From assembly GCA_020638655.1 (NCBI GenBank), contig JACKIC010000005.1, forward strand, positions 124,001 to 188,000: 64,000 nucleotides of DNA, read 5' to 3'. Made by a program: the position numbers and the translations under genes. The stretch comes from Planctomycetota bacterium. Its GTDB lineage: Bacteria; Planctomycetota; UBA1135; UBA2386. Below, one piece after another: positions 42,983 through 51,516 of this stretch. Within the stretch, counting starts at the first letter, position 1. Every line of letters starts with the position of its first letter. Under the pieces are notes generated by a model. It searched no databases, was not told the DNA's origin, and saw nothing but the letters and a program-made list of their open reading frames with translations.

Positions 42983-43936
42983 TCAGCGGTCGGACTCGAA
43001 CAGCTTGCTGACGCTCTCGCTGCGGTGGATGCGGTCGATGGCGCGGGCCAGGAGCTGCGCCATCGAGCAGACCTCGAGGCGCGTGATGCCCTTGTCGTGC
43101 ACGGGCACGGTGTCGGCGAACAGGATCTTCTCGACGTCGGCCTTGTTGAGGCGCTCGACGGCGTTGCCCGAGAGCACCGCGTGGGTGGCGACGATGAACA
43201 CCTTGCGCGCGCCCTTCTCCTTGACGATGCGGGCGGCGTCGACGATCGAGCCGCCGGTGCTGACCATGTCGTCGACCAGCAGCACGTCGCGGTTCTTGAC
43301 GTCGCCGATGACGTGCTCGATCACCGTCTGCTCGCCGCTGATGCGGCGCTTGTCGATGATCGCGAGGTCGCAGCCGAGGTCCTTGGCGTAGGCGCGCGCG
43401 AGCTTGGTGCCGCCGATGTCCGGCGAGACCACCATCACGTCGCGCGTCTCCAGCTGCCGCACGCGGTCGATCATCACCGGCCGCGCGTAGAGGTGGTCGA
43501 CGGGGATGTCGAAGAAGCCCTGGATCTGGGCCGCGTGCAGGTCGACGGCGACGACGCGGTCGTAGCCCGAGGTCACCAACAGGTTGGCGACCAGCTTGGC
43601 GTTGATCGGCACGCGCCCCTCGTCCTTGCGGTCCTTGCGCGCGTAGCCGAAGTACGGGATGACCGCGGTGATGCGGTCGGCGGAGGCGCGGCGCAGGCAG
43701 TCGGCGAACGACAGCAGCTCGAACAGGTGCTCGTGCACCGGCGGGCAGGTCGGCTGCACCACGAACACGTCGGCGCCGCGCACGTCGCACTCGACCTTGA
43801 GGTTGATCTCGCCGTCGGGGAACCGCGACAGCGACGCCGCGCCGAGCGGCACGCCCATGAACGAACAGACGTCCTGGGCCAACCTGGGGTGCGCGGTGCC
43901 CGTGAACACCCGCAGCCGTTCTCCGCGCATTCTCAT
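42983..43936 (-). CDS. prs: Ribose-phosphate pyrophosphokinase
   Basis: 317 residues. Makes PRPP from ribose 5-phosphate and ATP for nucleotide, His and Trp synthesis. Family features: FTGTAHPRLAQDVCSFMGVP, the ATP loop RFPDGEINLKVECDVRGADV, IPYFGYARKDRKDEGRVPIN, VVAVDLHAAQIQGFFDIPVD and the PRPP loop VLLVDDMVSTGGSIVDAARI. The ATG at 43936 overlaps the glmU stop by 1 nt; another ATG at 43930 follows. GlmU and Prs are often neighbours, both dealing with activated sugar phosphates. Confidence 0.95.
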   Translation of the reverse strand: MRMRGERLRVFTGTAHPRLAQDVCSFMGVPLGAASLSRFPDGEINLKVECDVRGADVFVVQPTCPPVHEHLFELLSFADCLRRASADRITAVIPYFGYARKDRKDEGRVPINAKLVANLLVTSGYDRVVAVDLHAAQIQGFFDIPVDHLYARPVMIDRVRQLETRDVMVVSPDIGGTKLARAYAKDLGCDLAIIDKRRISGEQTVIEHVIGDVKNRDVLLVDDMVSTGGSIVDAARIVKEKGARKVFIVATHAVLSGNAVERLNKADVEKILFADTVPVHDKGITRLEVCSMAQLLARAIDRIHRSESVSKLFESDR

Positions 43937-45252
43937 CAGCTGTGCTCCTTGGGCTTGGCAGCGTCGACCTTGCCGGCGGCCGCGTCGCGCTTGCGCAGCA
44001 GCCTCGCGGGCACGCCGACCCAGACCTCGTCCGGACCGAGCGCCGAGCCGCGCTTCGTGATCGCGCCGGCGCCGGTCATCGCGCCGTCGGCCATGGTCGT
44101 CGGCGCGACCAGCACCGTGCCGCTGCCGACGAAGCAACGCTCGCCGATCGTCGTCGGATGCTTGTGCGTACCGTCGTAGTTGGCAGTGATCGTGCCGGCG
44201 CCGATGTTCGCCTTCGCGCCGATCGTCGCGTCGCCCAGATAGGTCAGGTGCTTGGCCTTGGCGCCCTTGCCCATGACGGTCTTCTTGGCCTCGACGAAGT
44301 TGCCGATCTCGGCGCCGTCCTCGAGCACGGTGCCGACGCGCAGATGCGCGAAGGGCCCGACCTCACAGCCGGCGCCGATCCGGCAGCCGGTGCCGATCAC
44401 CGTGCAGGGCAGGATCTTGGTGTCGGCGCCGATCTGCACGTCGTGGTCGATCCAGGTGGTCGCAGGGTCGACGATCAGCACGCCGTTGGCGAGGTGCTCG
44501 AACAGGATGCGCTCCTGCATGATCACGCGCGCCATGGCGAGGTCGGCGAGCGAGTTGACGCCCTGGATCTCGCTCGGATCCGCGATCTCCAGCGTCGGCA
44601 CCTCGTGTCCCGCGGCGACGAAGTCGGCGATCACGTCGGTCAGGTAGAGTTCGCCCTGCGCGTTGTCCGGCGACAGGCGCCCCAGCGCCGGCCGCAGCAG
44701 TTCGCTGTCGAAGCAGTAGAAGCCGGCGTTGATCTCGTCGATCGCCGTCTCTTCGGGCGAACAGTCGCGCTGTTCGCGGATGCCGACGAAGTTGCCTTCG
44801 TCGTCGCGCAGGATGCGCCCCATCCCGGTCGGGTCCTCGAAGAACGCGGTCAGCGCCGCGCACGGCGCGTCCTCGCGCGCGTCGCGCAGGGCGGCCAGGG
44901 TCTCGGTGTTGATCAACGGCACGTCGCCGTACACCACCAGCACGTCGCCTTCGAAGTCCCCCAGCGCCTGCATCGCGACCTGCACGGCGTGTCCGGTGCC
45001 GCGCGGCTGACCCTGATCGACGAATTCGAGCGGGCCCGTCACCGCGGCGTGCGCCGTCAGCACCTTCTGCACCCGCTCGGCCTGATGGTGAACCACCACG
45101 ACCGTGCGGTCGGGCGCGAGCGCGCGCGTCGCCGCGAGGGCCGAGACCGCGAGGGGCCGGCCGCAGAGCGGCAGCAACACCTTGGGCATGCTGACCTTGG
45201 TGCGCTTGCCGAGCCCGGCGCAGAGGCTGATGACCGCCAGGGGGCGCGACAT
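43936..45252 (-). CDS. glmU: Bifunctional GlcNAc-1-P uridyltransferase / GlcN-1-P acetyltransferase
   Basis: 438 residues. Makes UDP-GlcNAc for peptidoglycan and LPS. The N-terminal pyrophosphorylase opens with SLCAGLGKRTKVSMPKVLLP, a variant of the usual L-x-A-G-x-G-T-R-M; later VYGDVPLINTETLAAL and the magnesium-site GDLVEF region are recognisable as FVDQGQPRGTGHAVQVAM. The C-terminal left-handed beta helix with hexapeptides (ATIGAKANIGAGTITANYDG) includes KHLTYLGD, the acetyltransferase catalytic region, so both activities seem present. Start ATG at 45252 after a repeat-rich 378-bp gap; no Shine-Dalgarno sequence is visible. Confidence 0.9.
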   Translation of the reverse strand: MSRPLAVISLCAGLGKRTKVSMPKVLLPLCGRPLAVSALAATRALAPDRTVVVVHHQAERVQKVLTAHAAVTGPLEFVDQGQPRGTGHAVQVAMQALGDFEGDVLVVYGDVPLINTETLAALRDAREDAPCAALTAFFEDPTGMGRILRDDEGNFVGIREQRDCSPEETAIDEINAGFYCFDSELLRPALGRLSPDNAQGELYLTDVIADFVAAGHEVPTLEIADPSEIQGVNSLADLAMARVIMQERILFEHLANGVLIVDPATTWIDHDVQIGADTKILPCTVIGTGCRIGAGCEVGPFAHLRVGTVLEDGAEIGNFVEAKKTVMGKGAKAKHLTYLGDATIGAKANIGAGTITANYDGTHKHPTTIGERCFVGSGTVLVAPTTMADGAMTGAGAITKRGSALGPDEVWVGVPARLLRKRDAAAGKVDAAKPKEHS

Positions 45253-45410
45253 GGGAGGGAGGAGGGGCGTGGCGTAGGAAAGGGGGCGAGGATTGTGCGG
45301 ATCCCCCCCTTTCCGGTCAAGAGCCGGCCGCGCCGAAGACGCGATCGGCCCAGGGGTGCCGGACGGGAGATCACCCGGTCCGGCGCACGGGGCGGCCCTG
45401 GGGCCGGCCC

Positions 45411-45622
45411 CGCAACGCCGAAGCGGGGCTGGCCGCGTGATTCACCCACCGCCGGCCCCCGCGTCGCGGCGTTGCCCGACAAGACCTGATTCGGTCGCCG
45501 CCTTGGGGCCGACCCGCCGCGCAGCTCGCAACGCCGAAGCGGGGCTGGCTGCGTGATCCGCCCGCCGCCGGCCCCCGCGTCGCGGCGTTGCCCAGCGAAA
45601 CCTGATTCGGTCGCCCCTTGGG
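45411..45622. repeat. Two tandem copies of a 116-bp hairpin-bearing repeat
   Basis: Copies at 45411-45506 and 45527-45622, offset 116 bp and nearly identical (shared segments include GCAACGCCGAAGCGGGGCTG and ACCTGATTCGGTCGCC). Each holds nested inverted repeats: GCAACGCCG with CGGCGTTGC outside, and AGCGGGGCTGGC with GCCGGCCCCCGC inside. The region is 3' of the sugar dehydrogenase gene and upstream of glmU on the same strand. The rest of the gap 45253-45410 shows nothing recognisable. Confidence 0.85.
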
Positions 45623-45634
45623 CGCCCGAATCAG
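45602..45634 (-). terminator. Hairpin terminator enclosing the sugar dehydrogenase stop codon
   Basis: On the minus strand CTGATTCGG pairs with CCGAATCAG (9 bp), with an inner stem CGCCC-AAG-GGGCG after a single mismatch. The TGA stop lies inside the left arm. No T-tract is present. The same CTGATTCGG segment recurs in the other tandem copy, but without its partner arm. Confidence 0.6.
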
Positions 45635-47532
45635 AACTGCTTGGACTCGCAGTCGGTGCGGAACAGGCCCGTGATCGGGTCGTAGCCGACCGCCTGGAAG
45701 CGCAGGTTCAGGCCGTTCAGGATGCCGGGGGCGATGTTGTAGATCTTGGTCAGGCTCGGGGTGCCGATGCTGCCCGTGCCCGAGAGGCTGACGCCGCCGA
45801 ACACGCCCATGCTGTCCTCGATCACGATCGTCGCCGGGCTCGCCGGGTCGGTGCAGATCGGTCCGAGCGGCGAGTTCCAGATCGGCCCGCCGGGCAGGGC
45901 CACCATCACGATGTAGGGGATCTGCGCGGGGAGCGCGTTCGTAGTGTTGGTGATGCTGACCACCACCAGGGTGCTGTTGCCGGCGACGGTGAGGTTGCGG
46001 GCGAACAGGTTGACGGTGGCGCTGGTGGTCGAGTTCGGCGTGCTCGCCGTGATCGTGATGTTGCCGCCGCCGTTGCCGGCCGTGGCCATCGTCGAGGCCA
46101 TGCCGTTGCCGTCGGCGATCACCGGATTGGTGGTCGACAGCGTAGCGGCGCCCGAGACGGTGAAGTTGACGACGCCGTTGGGCAGCGGCTGGTTGTTGGG
46201 GTCGAGGACCTGCACCTGGATCGGCTGCGGGAACGGCTCGAGCGCCGGCACGATCTGGCCGCCGCCGCTCACCGCGACGACGCTGTTGACGGGCCCCTGC
46301 GGGCGGACGCGCTTGAACGAGCCGCCGCTGGTGCCGTAGGTGCCCGCCTGCTGCACGAAGTAGAGGGCGCCATCGGGCCCCTGGCGCAGGCTGCAGACCG
46401 CGACGAAACCCGTCGCCCAGTCGTTCGCGTTGGGTTGTCCGGGCACGGCGGGCGCGGGCCCCCACGTGCCGGTGTTGACGAGGCGCCGGACCTGACCAGC
46501 GAAGTAGTCGAGGAAGAACGCCGAACCCTCGTAGCTCTGGCCGAAGTCGAACTGACCGTTCTGATTGCGGTAACGCGGCCCGCCCATGACCGAGGCCCAG
46601 CCCGTGCTCTGGCTGACCGCCGCGATCGGCGCGGTCAGGCCCGTCGGCATCGAACCGCCGCAGGTCGTGTAGTTGTTGTTGCCCTCGAGCCACGGCCAGC
46701 CGCAGTTGCGCAGCGGCAGCGGCGTCGACGCCGGGTACACGTACTCGGTGTATTCCTCGACCGCGTTCTGGCCGACGTCGCCGATGTAGAGGTTGCCGGT
46801 GAGCTGGTCGATCTCCATGCGGAACGGGTTGCGCAGCCCGTGCGCGATCACCAGCTGGCTGATGTCGTTGTTGGCGCTCAGCGGGTTGGTGCCCGGATCC
46901 AGCGACGAGTAGGTCGGCGCCGTCGTGCTGCCGCCGGCGGGCAGCGTCGAGACGTCCATGCGCAGCACACAGCCGACGGCCGAGTTCGTCGGCTGCGCCG
47001 TGCACGTGCCCGCGTCGTCACCGACGCTCTGGTAGAGCATGCCGTCGGGCCCGAAGCGCGTCGAACCACCGTTGTGGTTGAAGGCGTTGTCGGGCATCGC
47101 GCCGAGGATCACGCGCCGGCTCGCGGCGGCGAACGCAAGATTGGTGCTCGCGGGGTTGGCCAGGTCGCCGGTGCACGTGAAGCGGTCCAGGTGCATGAAC
47201 GCATCCGTGGAGCTCGCGTACCAGACGTAGATGTAGCCGTTGCTCGGAAAGTTCGGATCGGCCTCGATGCTGAGCAAACCCCGCTCCGAGCCGGTTTCGA
47301 CCGAGGGCACCGTGCCGACGCTGACGACCGGGCCACCCGCGTAGACGTGCACGAGACCGCCGCGATTGGCGATCAGCGCGCGCCCGTCGGGCAGGAAGCA
47401 GCAGTCGGTCGGCCCCGACAGGCCCGTCGACACCAGCGTGTCGACGAGGAAGCCCGACGGGACGTTTTGGGCAAGGGCAGCAGCGGTCGACAGACCGACC
47501 GCCACCGCGCACAGCGAGAAGGAACGCAGCAT
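45631..47532 (-). CDS. Secreted PQQ-type sugar dehydrogenase with Ig-like C-terminal domain
   Basis: 633 residues with a signal peptide (SLCAVAVGLSTAAALAQ). The six-bladed beta-propeller of soluble glucose/sorbosone dehydrogenases is visible: TDCCFLPDGRALIANRGGLV, HNGGSTRFGPDGMLYQSVGD, HGLRNPFRMEIDQLTGNLYI followed by GDVGQNAVEE, and later ATGFVAVCSLRQGPDGALYF. It would oxidise aldoses using PQQ. The last ~200 residues form Big-1/Ig-like beta sheets (QVQVLDPNNQPLPNGVVNFT, GNGMASTMATAGNGGGNITI) and a Cys-containing end (GLFRTDCESKQF). Start ATG at 47532; PQQ biosynthesis genes are not in the window. A 265-bp gap separates it from the divergent capsule-type gene. Confidence 0.85.
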   Translation of the reverse strand: MLRSFSLCAVAVGLSTAAALAQNVPSGFLVDTLVSTGLSGPTDCCFLPDGRALIANRGGLVHVYAGGPVVSVGTVPSVETGSERGLLSIEADPNFPSNGYIYVWYASSTDAFMHLDRFTCTGDLANPASTNLAFAAASRRVILGAMPDNAFNHNGGSTRFGPDGMLYQSVGDDAGTCTAQPTNSAVGCVLRMDVSTLPAGGSTTAPTYSSLDPGTNPLSANNDISQLVIAHGLRNPFRMEIDQLTGNLYIGDVGQNAVEEYTEYVYPASTPLPLRNCGWPWLEGNNNYTTCGGSMPTGLTAPIAAVSQSTGWASVMGGPRYRNQNGQFDFGQSYEGSAFFLDYFAGQVRRLVNTGTWGPAPAVPGQPNANDWATGFVAVCSLRQGPDGALYFVQQAGTYGTSGGSFKRVRPQGPVNSVVAVSGGGQIVPALEPFPQPIQVQVLDPNNQPLPNGVVNFTVSGAATLSTTNPVIADGNGMASTMATAGNGGGNITITASTPNSTTSATVNLFARNLTVAGNSTLVVVSITNTTNALPAQIPYIVMVALPGGPIWNSPLGPICTDPASPATIVIEDSMGVFGGVSLSGTGSIGTPSLTKIYNIAPGILNGLNLRFQAVGYDPITGLFRTDCESKQF

Positions 47533-47797
47533 CGATACCTCGGCGAGGGTGTGTGGTGGCGGCGAGCGCGCGCCGCCGGGCAGGGGCGTAGGAGTCTAGC
47601 CGAAGCGACTGCACTGGCGAGGTCCTTCCGAACGCGCGGAGCGGCTCGCGGCGCGCGGCAGCCCTCGAGTCGGAACGGCACGAAACGACCCGGACCCTGG
47701 CGCGATCGGGGCAGCGACCGCGGACCTTGCGCAACGCCGCATCCTCGAGGCACGCGACCTCAAGGCAGGATCCGCGCAGATCCGATGTCCCGACGGC

Positions 47798-49174
47798 ATG
47801 GGCACGGTCGTGATCGGCGCGCCGGAGTTCGACTCCTTCCACCTGCTCGACCGCCTGCAGCGCGAGTTGACTCGGCGCGGCCATCGGGTCGACACCCTGT
47901 GCTTCGATGCCGCGACCGCGGGTTTCTGGCAGCTGCAGGGTCTGAGCGCGCGACAGCTGCAACCCGCCGCCGCCGATGCGATGCGCGCCCCGCTCGCGGA
48001 GTTCGCCGAGCTGCAGGCGACGGCGCGCGGCCTGCGCCGCGGCAGCGCCGCGCGACGGCGCTGCGTGGAACGGACCCAGACCCTGCTCGCGCGCCGGCTG
48101 CCGGCGTGCGTGCGCTGGTTCGAAGCGGAGCGCCCCGACCTGGTGCTCCTGCCCGGTGCCCGCGGCGCAGCCTCGCAGCTGCTGCACTTCGTCGCGCGCG
48201 AGCTCGGCGTGCGGGCGCTGTGGCTCGGCCCCGGACTGCTGCCGCACACGCTGCAGCACGACGAATCGGGCCGCGACGGCGATGCAGGGATCACCCGCCG
48301 CGTCGCCGGCGACTATCGCGACGCGCCGCTGCAGCGCACCCTGCTCTCATCGTGCCTCGCGCACCTGCTCGGCTGCGCCGAGCCGGCCGCGCTGTCGCGG
48401 CGCGAACTGCGCAGGCCGCCGTGGCGCACGCGGGCGGCCGGCGCGTGGCGGGCCGCCCGCCAGGACGGCTTGCCCGCCGCCGCGCACGCATGGAACGGCT
48501 GGCGTGCGGCGTGGCCTGCGCCGGCGCCGACCGAACCCGACTTCGAACTACCGCGCGCGCCCTTCGCGGCGGTGCTGCTGCAGGACCCGGACGATCCGCG
48601 CGTGCGGCTCGACGCGCCCGATGCCCCCGATGCGTCACAGCTGGTCGCGGCCGCCAGCCAGGCCACCGCCGCGATCGATCGCGACATCCGACTCGCCGTG
48701 GTGCTGCCGCCGCGCGGACTGCACCATCGCCAGCTGGCCGCACTGGCAGCCGATCCGGCAGTGCGCCTGTTGCCGCACGCCGCCGCCATCGACGCCGCCG
48801 CCACGGCGCTCGCCACGTTCACGATCAACCACCCGCTGGCGATCACGGCGATGCTCACGGCGACCCCCGTGCTGCACTGCGGCAGGGCGCTCTACGGGCT
48901 CGGCGGCGTCACCCATCGCGGCCCCTCGGCCGGCTTCCTCGACGTGCTCGGGCCGGCATTGGCCGCCGATCGCGACACGCTGCGCGAACGCCTGCTCACG
49001 GTGCTGCTCGGCCAGGACCACCTGTGGTGCTCCGGGACGCATCCCGACCACAACGGCCTCGTCGGCCTGGCCAACAGCATCGAAGCGCGCCTGGATTCGC
49101 GGGCGCCCCGCGGCGCCCGACCCGGTCACCGGACCGGGCCGCCGTGGCCGCTGGCGGCGCCGCTGGAGCCCTGA
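47798..49174 (+). CDS. Capsule polysaccharide synthesis (KpsS/KpsC-like) protein
   Basis: 458 residues. The middle and end resemble the capsule-synthesis/LipB family, whose members attach Kdo linkers to capsule lipids: FTINHPLAITAMLTATPVLH, the CGRALYGLGGVTHRGPSAGF region with the family's G-x-x-x-Y-x-x-x-G-x-T spacing, and the N-terminal GTVVIGAPEFDSF with PDLVLLPGARGAASQLLHFV. The C-terminal third turns into an Arg/Ala/Gly-rich low-complexity tail (RLDSRAPRGARPGHRTGPPW) with GC hairpins. Start ATG at 47798. No other capsule genes are adjacent, so the substrate is uncertain. Confidence 0.65.
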   Translation: MGTVVIGAPEFDSFHLLDRLQRELTRRGHRVDTLCFDAATAGFWQLQGLSARQLQPAAADAMRAPLAEFAELQATARGLRRGSAARRRCVERTQTLLARRLPACVRWFEAERPDLVLLPGARGAASQLLHFVARELGVRALWLGPGLLPHTLQHDESGRDGDAGITRRVAGDYRDAPLQRTLLSSCLAHLLGCAEPAALSRRELRRPPWRTRAAGAWRAARQDGLPAAAHAWNGWRAAWPAPAPTEPDFELPRAPFAAVLLQDPDDPRVRLDAPDAPDASQLVAAASQATAAIDRDIRLAVVLPPRGLHHRQLAALAADPAVRLLPHAAAIDAAATALATFTINHPLAITAMLTATPVLHCGRALYGLGGVTHRGPSAGFLDVLGPALAADRDTLRERLLTVLLGQDHLWCSGTHPDHNGLVGLANSIEARLDSRAPRGARPGHRTGPPWPLAAPLEP

Positions 49175-49199
49175 AAGGGAAGGCGCGCGGCTGGCGCGC

Positions 49200-49760
49200 T
49201 CAGCCCAGCTCGGCCTGCGCCATCGCGGCCTTGAGCGAGCTCTTCGCGACCGGCTTGGTGCGCGGCTTGCGCTGACCGATCAGCTCGCGCGACAGCGTCT
49301 CCTCGAGCTCGCGGTCGCGCTGCGAGGAAGCGGCCTGCAGGTCGACTTCGAGCTGGGACGCCGCTGCGGCATCCGGGCAGGTGACCCGCTGCGCCTGCGC
49401 CGCGGCGTCGAAGAAGCGCGCACCCGGCTGCACCGCCGCGAGGCGGGTGCCGTCGTGGGCCGTGACCATCGCCGCTTCGGCGACCTCGAGCCAGCTGCCG
49501 CGGGCGACGACGTTGTTGCGTTCGCTCCACCGATCACGACCGGAGGGATCGATCGGCCGGGCGTCGTCGAGCAGGTAGGTCGGCGTGACGTCGTAGTGCT
49601 TGCACAGGGCGAGCAGCATCGGCAGGGTCGGCAAGGACCGGCCCTGTTCGAGATGGGACATCGTCGCCGGACGCACGCCAAGGATCTTGGCGGTGACGCC
49701 CTGGGCTTCGCGCTTGAGGCGGGTGCGGAGGTAGAACAGCTTCAGGTGCAGACGCCGCAT
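49200..49760 (-). CDS. XRE-family helix-turn-helix regulator with long C-terminal part
   Basis: 186 residues from the ATG at 49760. The N-terminal XRE DNA-binding domain spans ~60 residues with LKREAQGVTAKILGVRPATM (helix-turn-helix) followed by SHLEQGRSLPTLPMLLALCK. The C-terminal ~110 residues are soluble and charged (EVAEAAMVTAHDGTRLAAVQ, SQRDRELEETLSRELIGQRK) with no recognised ligand fold. It is divergent from rsmJ across 162 bp, where its operator is likely. It could autoregulate or control rsmJ, but this is not shown by the sequence. Confidence 0.8.
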   Translation of the reverse strand: MRRLHLKLFYLRTRLKREAQGVTAKILGVRPATMSHLEQGRSLPTLPMLLALCKHYDVTPTYLLDDARPIDPSGRDRWSERNNVVARGSWLEVAEAAMVTAHDGTRLAAVQPGARFFDAAAQAQRVTCPDAAAASQLEVDLQAASSQRDRELEETLSRELIGQRKPRTKPVAKSSLKAAMAQAELG

Positions 49761-49922
49761 GGGGAGGATCGGAGCTAGTTGCTGGAGGGAAAAGGACTTC
49801 GAGGCGAGATCGTGAGGCGCGGGCCGTTCGCGATCTGCGAAAGTGTAGCACTTCCTTTGGAAATGCAGTTCCGCAGCACGAAAACGGTGATCCTCTTCGG
49901 GACTACCGCGACCCATACCCCG

Positions 49923-50771
49923 ATGGCATGGCAGAGTTGGTTTTCGGCCGACGATGGGGACGAGACAATCACCGTTCACGCCGGACCGCAGATGTTCCCT
50001 ACCTCGCCAATCGCGGAAGTAACGCTGGCCCTGCCCGCGCGACCCGAAGATCTCGCCGCCGCAGCGGAACTGGGTATCCAAGTCGTTGCTGCGGACGATC
50101 CTACGCAGTGGCAGCTGCGGCGCCGGCTCGGCGCGCTCGAACTGCACACCCCGGCGGCGTTGGGGCCGCTTTCGATCTCGGTGCGGTTCGGTGAAGGAGC
50201 GCTCGCGCAACGACTTCGGACCGCGCGGCGCACCGACCCGCTGCCGCGCGCCTTCGGTCTGGCCAGACGCGACACACCCCCGACGGTCGTCGACGCGACG
50301 GCCGGCCTGTGCCGCGACGCCGCCGTGTTGGCCCGGCTCGGCTGCACCGTGACCGCCATCGAACGGGTCCCGGCCCTGGCCCTGCTGACCCGGGATGCCG
50401 CCGCGGCGACGCGCTTCGCCGGGACCCTGCGCGTGGTCGCGGCCGAGGCGCTCGATTGGCTGCGCGACCTGCCCGCCGCCGAGCGCCCCGAAGCGGTCTA
50501 CCTCGACCCGATGTTCGAGGAAGCCGGCAAGGCACAGGTGAAGAAGGAGATGCAGGTGTGCCGCGCGCTGTGCGCGGCGCCCGAGGACGCGACCGCGTTG
50601 CTCGAGGTGGCCCGCCAGGTCGCCCGGGAACGCGTCGTCGTGAAACGGCACGGCAAGGGCGCGCCGCTGGCGCCGGGGGTCTCGTTCGCGGTCGGCGGCG
50701 AGCGCGTGCGGTTCGACGTCTACCTGACCGCCGCGCCGCTCAACGGCGCGGACCGAAGCCCAGCGACGTGA
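49923..50771 (+). CDS. rsmJ: 16S rRNA m2G1516 methyltransferase RsmJ family
   Basis: 282 residues from the ATG at 49923. SAM-dependent N2-methylation of a guanosine in helix 45 of 16S rRNA. Motifs fit RsmJ closely: VVDATAGLCRDAAVLARLGC (SAM loop), TAIERVPALALLT, YLDPMFEEAGKAQVKKEM (the catalytic DPMF motif) and ERVVVKRHGKGAPL with RVRFDVYL at the end. Upstream in-frame ATGs at 49779 and 49863 would lengthen the N-terminus; E. coli RsmJ (~250 residues) suggests the later start. Its 3' end overlaps the convergent prmA gene by 32 bp. Confidence 0.88.
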   Translation: MAWQSWFSADDGDETITVHAGPQMFPTSPIAEVTLALPARPEDLAAAAELGIQVVAADDPTQWQLRRRLGALELHTPAALGPLSISVRFGEGALAQRLRTARRTDPLPRAFGLARRDTPPTVVDATAGLCRDAAVLARLGCTVTAIERVPALALLTRDAAAATRFAGTLRVVAAEALDWLRDLPAAERPEAVYLDPMFEEAGKAQVKKEMQVCRALCAAPEDATALLEVARQVARERVVVKRHGKGAPLAPGVSFAVGGERVRFDVYLTAAPLNGADRSPAT

Positions 50772-51516
50772 AGTCGCCGACGGTTTCGCGGTGCACGGGC
50801 GTCGAACCGACCAACGCCGCGATCGGCTCGACTTCGGCAGCGCGCATGCCACCGAGCACCAGCGGTCCAGCGCCGTCCCACAGCCGCAGGATCTCGGCCA
50901 TCGCGGCGCGCAGCTCGGCGCCGGTCATGTTGGCGACGACGCACGCGGCAGGGGCCAGCAACTCGGGGCCACCGTGCGCGAAGCGTCCGTGCGGCAACAG
51001 CTCGCGCGCCGCCCGCACCGAGGGCAGATCGATGTCACAGCCCTGCAGGTCGCGACAACCGCGCACGCTCGCGTAGAGCGCGAGGATGCCCGAGCCGGTG
51101 CCGACGTCGGCGACGCTCGTCGAGTCCTGCCACAGCCGGTGCAGACAGCGCAGCGCCGCCTGCGTGCTGCCGTGCTCGCCGCTGCCGAACGCGTCGCCGC
51201 GCGGCACGACCAACTCGATCCCCGCGAACCCCGCCGGCCGCTCGACCCACGGCGGGCGCACCAGCAGATCCTCGGCGACCAGGATCGGCGCGTCGTCCTC
51301 GAGCCCGGTGCGCAGCGCGTCGGCGGGATCCACGGCGAGCTCGACGACCCGCAGCGCGGGCTGCGGCAGCGCCGGTAGTTCGCCCTCGAGCCAGACGACC
51401 AGCCGGTCGTCTTCCTCGAGCACGCCCTGCAGGTCGGCGTGCACGTGCAGCCAGTCGAGCGCCGCTGCGAGGTCGCCGCCGCGCAGTTCGTAGGCCCGCA
51501 GGACGCCGCCCGTCAC
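50740..51516 (-). CDS. prmA: Ribosomal protein L11 methyltransferase
   Basis: 258 residues. Trimethylates ribosomal protein L11. The N-terminal substrate-recognition part (LHVHADLQGVLEEDDRLVVW) precedes the SAM domain with GDAFGSGEHGSTQAALRCLH (the G-T-G-x-H-x-T-T equivalent), VADVGTGSGILALYASVRGC, CDIDLPSVRAARELLPHG and VVANMTGAELRAAM (the N-P-P/N-M motif). Start GTG at 51516 overlapping the coaC stop (GTGA). Last gene of the aroF-prmA operon; it converges with rsmJ. Confidence 0.92.
   Translation of the reverse strand: MTGGVLRAYELRGGDLAAALDWLHVHADLQGVLEEDDRLVVWLEGELPALPQPALRVVELAVDPADALRTGLEDDAPILVAEDLLVRPPWVERPAGFAGIELVVPRGDAFGSGEHGSTQAALRCLHRLWQDSTSVADVGTGSGILALYASVRGCRDLQGCDIDLPSVRAARELLPHGRFAHGGPELLAPAACVVANMTGAELRAAMAEILRLWDGAGPLVLGGMRAAEVEPIAALVGSTPVHRETVGDFTSLGFGPRR

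Noticed and set aside
45411..45622. A CRISPR array or insertion sequence at the tandem repeat
   Set aside because: Only two adjacent copies without regular unique spacers, no cas or transposase gene, and no flanking target duplication.
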